Source: Phoronis australis
Taxonomy: Eukaryota > Phoronida > Phoronidae
Direction: 5' to 3'
Assembly: GCA_002633005.1 (NCBI GenBank)
Contig: NMRA01000450.1
Span: 307,303-371,302 of the forward strand
DNA length: 64,000 nt
A program made the position numbers and the translations under genes. The first letter of the stretch is position 1; each line of letters begins with the position of its first letter. The notes beneath the pieces were generated by a model. The model saw only the letters and a list, made by a program, of their open reading frames with translations. It had not been told where the DNA came from and searched no databases. Positions 1-64,000 of this stretch are shown here, piece after piece.

Positions 1-666
1 AGGATCTATGAATCTCAAACTGTCTCCACGAACTCTTTTATACTTCTATGTCAAGTGAATATTGGAACTTGTTTATCTTACTCCTCATACTTTTTATTTA
101 AAAATCATCAATTTTCTTATATGTGTTAACACCAGTTTACTGTTGCATAACTTTTCAATTCAATGGGACTGCAGACAAACTGTTAGCTCAAATCAAGTTG
201 CCCAAGACTTGATTATGGCTTAGTGAACATATTGCACTCTGTTCACTGGCAATATGGGCTTTTTTGTATTGGGATAAGTTAGGATATATGCCAATTGCAT
301 TTTTTTTTTCAAGTAACCAACCTGTCAACATTAACAGGTCAAAAAATACCACCCATTTTTAATGCATCACTTCTTACAGGAAGGATCACCATAATTTGAT
401 TTTTTTTTCTGAAGACCACCACCCATGAATTTGAGTCGTGTAATGAAGCAGTGCTCCTTGCCCATCATTCAGTAGTTCACGTAATACTGTCCTTATTTGT
501 TCTGGTTGTAAACAGCACATTAGTGAGAAGCTTTGTATCCCGTTAAACTTATTTGTTCCTTGAAGCCTCAGGGCGGCAGAGGAGCAGGGTTGAAAATCTG
601 ATCTTCGTGAGACTGGTTAACTATGACAATGTCACTGGTCATTGCTCTTTACTCTTTCTCACCCAG
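1..666. other. upstream intron, nothing coding
   Basis: AT-rich sequence with several T runs and no CUB-like reading frame. It ends in a pyrimidine tract and the acceptor AG at 665-666, so at least its right part is intron. The upstream exons of the gene lie outside the window. Confidence 0.6.
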
Positions 667-60547
<59,881 letters not shown>

Positions 60548-61790
60548 CTATTCAAGTAGTTCTTAACATGTAAAATCAGGATGTATGTTTTGTTGTGGCA
60601 AATTTTTGACGAATTTTTAAATTCTGTTTCATCATTATGTATTGGTTTGATAAATTTTAAGAAGAAATTATTTTAGTTTACAGTTTATTGAGTTTGCGTA
60701 TACAGTGTCATTGTAAATGGAATTGAGTGTGTAGGGCCAACCATTAAGGGCGAGATTGTTGTCACACTGTATCCAAAGTATAGGGGTAGACCCTAACCTT
60801 GACTGTGTACCAGATATCTGGGCCATTTTTCACTGGAAGTGTAGACCTCAGCCTTGAGTTTGTGCACCAGGCCATTTGTCTACTGTTAGTGTAGACCCCA
60901 GTCTGAGTAAGGACAAGATATTTGGACCACTTGTCTGCTGTTCCTTGAGCGAGTACCAAATATCTGGACCATGCATCCATTGTTAGAGCAGGCCCTAACC
61001 TTGAGTGTGAACCAGTTATCTGGAACATGTCCAAACAAATATATAGAGAAATCAGTCCATTTTAGAAAATCAAATGGTTTTCATAAAAGTGCTTTTATGA
61101 TATCAATTTACTTTTGTAGGTTTGGTATTAGTTTTAAGGGACCAAGCTCGTTTGTACAAAGACATCTATATTCTTGATTTTGATATCCATTAGTGATTAC
61201 ATTATGCAGATGCTATATAACCATGTACATTAAGATTAACGTTCTGTATAGATATTAGTATCTTTAGTTTATTCAGAACTTGTAACATATCATGTTGTGT
61301 TTCTACTCGTCATCCATTTCCAGCATCAACGACTACAAACACTACAAGTTGCGACATATCTTGACTTTAAGCTTGTTTCCACATTCCTGACGCAAGATAT
61401 CACAGTTGCTCCCTCACTTGAATTTGAAACTATTTTGTGAAACATGGCAATTGTTTGTTTTTTTTTTGTCCCAGGAGTGACCAATATCAATGCCATTTTA
61501 TCTCACTATGCGCCTACAGTATCGGTGGCAGCGGACTTTTGGGTTGTTCTGGAAGTCTTAAAACATTTGTTCTTGCAAGTCGCCACACGAACAACTGTTG
61601 AGTCAGTTTGTTTGTCATTGATGTTACAGAGATTAATAAATATTATCAAATGATTTACTGCCTTGTTTGTTCACCATTCAGAGATTTTAGGTACTGCAAG
61701 TTGTTGCTTTTTGTTTACTCCAGGCGGCCTAAACTGAAATTGGAATACAAGAATTTGAACCTGTATGATTAAAGAAAATAAATGTCCAAC
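60548..61790. other. probable 3' UTR and downstream flank
   Basis: AT-rich with no CUB motif. Candidate polyadenylation signals AATAAA occur at 61635-61640 and 61777-61782. Either could serve the gene, but both are far from the stop, so the real 3' end is uncertain. Confidence 0.35.
60780..61035. repeat. degenerate ~65-base tandem repeat
   Basis: Three to four diverged units share 'gtagacccta-cct-gagtgt' and 'accagatatctgg-ccat'. Probably an old minisatellite in the 3' flank. Confidence 0.65.
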
Positions 61791-62203
61791 TACCGTAATT
61801 TTCTGTAGGTAAGCCCATGGGTGTGTCTTTGGAACATAAAAATTTCCAGGGTTTTTGTAACACTAAATAAACGTCCGGGCGTTTATTCGGAAACGAGGGC
61901 TTTTAAATGAAGCCATAGTTTTACGACTTTGGCATATTTTTCTTAAAAATTTAAATTTTACGTGTATAAATGCGTAGTTCGCCAACACGGTTGGTTTTTA
62001 CTAGTGATAGGTGCTCCACAAAACTGAATTTGTGACAAAAAGGTGACGCTGAGTGGGCTGTGAGAGGAAATTTTCCAAATAAACGACCCGCTATTTGGAC
62101 ACTTGACACCAAAAGTGTAACACCATGGCCGTTTATTCGGCACAATTTTCCAAGTAAATGCTCACAGGCGTTTAGGGAGAGGGCTTATCGATGGAAAATC
62201 CCA
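61791..62203. mobile_element. MITE-like element with loose inverted ends
   Basis: The left end 'taccgtaattttctgtaggt' continues to 'aagccc'; the right end 'gggcttatcgatggaaaat' is its imperfect inverse. Internal copies of 'cgtttattcgg' appear near 61877 and 62131. Non-coding. Confidence 0.5.
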
Positions 62204-62399
62204 GAATAAGCTTCTCTTTTACTTTTTGTATTTTCTAGTGACAGTATATGAAGATTCCAGTGAGTTTTTAAGAGCCAGTGATCCCAGAAATACCTATTCG
62301 TTCTCAATAATGGATAAATAATATGATTTCCTTAGTGAGACTGAATGCATACTTAGCTTTTTAAACTAGGGGCGTTGTTTTTTTCGATAGTAATAACTT

Positions 62400-62910
62400 T
62401 ATTTATAGAGGATAAAAAACATGTCAAGTGTAAAACTTATCTCGGTACCACATGGTCCTCGAAATTACAATAAATAGATAAATAAGATGAACAATGATAT
62501 TTAAAGATGAATGAAAAATGAAATAAACAAGTAAGTTAATTAAGATATACAATTTTTGAAATGCATGCAGATATACAGTTAATTAGATAATAAATAAGTT
62601 ATTAAGTTATTTCTAAATGCACGTTTAACAGTAATTGATTTTTAAATTAGCTATTAAAATAGCTAATGGTAAACCATTCAGGCAGTCACTCCATCTACAA
62701 AGAAAGTACTCCTGTATTTGGATGTTTTGTAGTTTGGTACAACTAAATTGCCAGCATTTGAGTATCGGGTATGTCTCGAATGTTTGTTACGTACTAGACA
62801 TAGTTCATTAGCTAAATACTGGGGAACATCCTCATGGAGACATTTAAAAATCATGCATAATATTGAGAATTCAACCAAAGAGTTTATTGTCGGTGTCAAA
62901 GCAAAAATTA
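62400..62910 (-). mobile_element. 3' fragment of a non-LTR retrotransposon
   Basis: Minus-strand 62899-62678 encodes FSILCMIFKCLHEDVPQYL, NKHSRHTRYSNAGNLVVP and a run near KYRSTFFVDGVTA. These resemble the C-terminal end of LINE reverse transcriptases of the CR1/L2/Rex type. Downstream on that strand lies AT-rich sequence with short 'ataaatagataaata'-like tails. It is 5' truncated and inactive. Confidence 0.7.
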
Positions 62911-63926
62911 ACTGAATAGTGACAAAATGGTAGAAAATGCACTAGCAGTGTTTACCGTGAGAAACGTTAATTCACGGCCGTCAGGTATATCTGCTTTCTG
63001 GACCTTCTTTTTTATCTGCTGTCCAGGAACTAAGTTTACAGTCATCAAACTTTAATTCAGAGGACCAGTAGGGTGTGTTACGGACATCGGCTGGTGTGAG
63101 CAGATTGTGGCCCACCAATTGCCGCCATGATGATTTTTGTTTGTTTTCTCGAGTCTACAACTTTCATGGGCGCAAAGTATTTCATGAAGGACTTGCGCAT
63201 GATTTTATTACTGGTTTCAATGGAACCGTCAGTTTAAAAATAGGGTTGGCTGTATCACCTTCTCCACTTTCATGGTTCCATGCGTCCTACTATCCCTCCG
63301 TGCCAGCTGGTATTGTAACTGCCCGGCGTACAGGGCGACTACTTTGGTCAAGGCTTTTATACCACGGCTTCTTTTTGCAAAGAAGTTGGCGTACACTCAA
63401 CACTCGGACGGACTAGGTAGTCAGACTAGTTCCGCTCACATGTAATTTGAACTACTGGTACGGCGTCAGCTTTGGTAAATAAAATTGCATTACGCCTTGT
63501 TCAGAGTGTCTAAAATGGAAATCGAATTAGCCTAATTCGATTTGTTTTTAGGCCGATCCCTGTATTCGCATAAAATCGGTCTCATAATAGGTCTAGGCCT
63601 AGGATTCCATTTCCGTTACCCGCCACAGTTAATTGCAAGATTGACGAACAAGGTTAATAAACAATTTACACTTTGTAATATACATACGCAATACTCACAT
63701 ATCTGAACATGGCCAGAAGTACAATTCCTCACCAAATGATGAGTACCTTTTGGATTTAATTCCCTACAAAGGGTTCAATTTATTAGTACAAACTTCAACA
63801 TGATTCCCTTTCCATTCTATACAAAACAGATTGAAAATTTTAAATATCTGAGTGACGCCACCAAGTGGTTCCACTCTAAATATTTTCTCTAATTTTAAAA
63901 CGTTGGTTGCAAAAGATAAGTTCTTG
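62911..63926. other. downstream flank, no gene recognised
   Basis: An open stretch of 113 codons at 63075-63416 on the plus strand has no recognisable motif, no homologous look and no splice context, so I do not call it a gene. The rest is AT-rich. 'gacgccaccaagtggttcc' near 63855 resembles the 'gcgccacctagtggc' core and may be another stub of that repeat. Confidence 0.45.
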
Positions 63927-63997
63927 TTAACCCTAACACTAACTCTAACCCTAGCCCTAACCCTAGCCCTAACCCTAGCCCTAACTCTAGCCCTAAG
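63927..63997. repeat. degenerate telomere-type repeat (CCCTAA/CCCTAG)
   Basis: About eleven six-base units running to the window end, mostly CCCTAA alternating with CCCTAG, with ACTCTAA variants. The vertebrate-type repeat TTAGGG read on the other strand is common to deuterostomes and many other animals. Interspersed variants suggest a subtelomeric or internal array rather than a pristine telomere. Confidence 0.85.
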
Positions 63998-64000
63998 TGC

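Noticed and set aside
63075-63416. 113-codon open frame on the plus strand as a gene
   Set aside because: No recognisable domain, no splice or initiation context, and it lies in repeat-bearing flank. An open frame this long can occur by chance.

Overview
This is animal nuclear DNA. It carries the 3' part of one very large plus-strand gene, split into about 45 short exons, that encodes a tandem string of CUB domains and nothing else I can see. Around 22 distinct CUB domains (called A to V here, about 2,550 codons) run from position 667 to a stop codon at 60545-60547. The 5' end lies outside the window: the first exon opens inside a codon, and no signal peptide or EGF repeats are present. A long uninterrupted CUB array that ends shortly after its last CUB is the architecture of cubilin, the endocytic receptor for vitamin B12-intrinsic factor and other ligands, so I call the gene cubilin-like.

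Layout. Inter-domain introns are phase 1 and lie just before the first Cys of each domain, which suits a domain spread by exon shuffling. The intron inside each domain varies: phase 0 after the YDYLE segment (B, C, D, H, J, M, P, S, U), phase 2 before the F-x-LE segment (F, G, R), phase 1 near the DG segment (I, L, N), and other positions in E, K, O, Q, T and V. A has no internal intron, and J and K share an exon. Reading frame and GT/AG sites agree at every exon, with two exceptions. At B, two first-half exons compete for one second-half exon. At G, a second-half exon has no matching first half. Two stretches (15772-21051 and 55302-59972) are tandem near-duplicates, each joined exactly at, or very near, a single N. 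These look more like two haplotypes placed side by side than true gene duplications.

The introns hold many minisatellites, several built from a copy of the neighbouring splice junction. They also hold three copies of a roughly 0.5 kb terminal-inverted-repeat element, a higher-order repeat built from ~150-base subunits around a 'gcgcc(a/t)cctagtggc' motif, smaller MITE-like repeats, two LINE reverse-transcriptase relics, a Penelope-like GIY-YIG relic and a decayed copy of a CUB exon. After the stop codon the window is non-coding and repeat-bearing, and it ends in degenerate CCCTAA-type telomere repeats.

Organism. High divergence between the putative haplotypes, CCCTAA-type repeats, about 1 kb introns and splice-junction ('mirage'-type) minisatellites point to a marine invertebrate deuterostome. 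A cephalochordate (amphioxus) is my best guess, as an inference. I saw no convincing second protein gene, tRNA, rRNA or CRISPR array.
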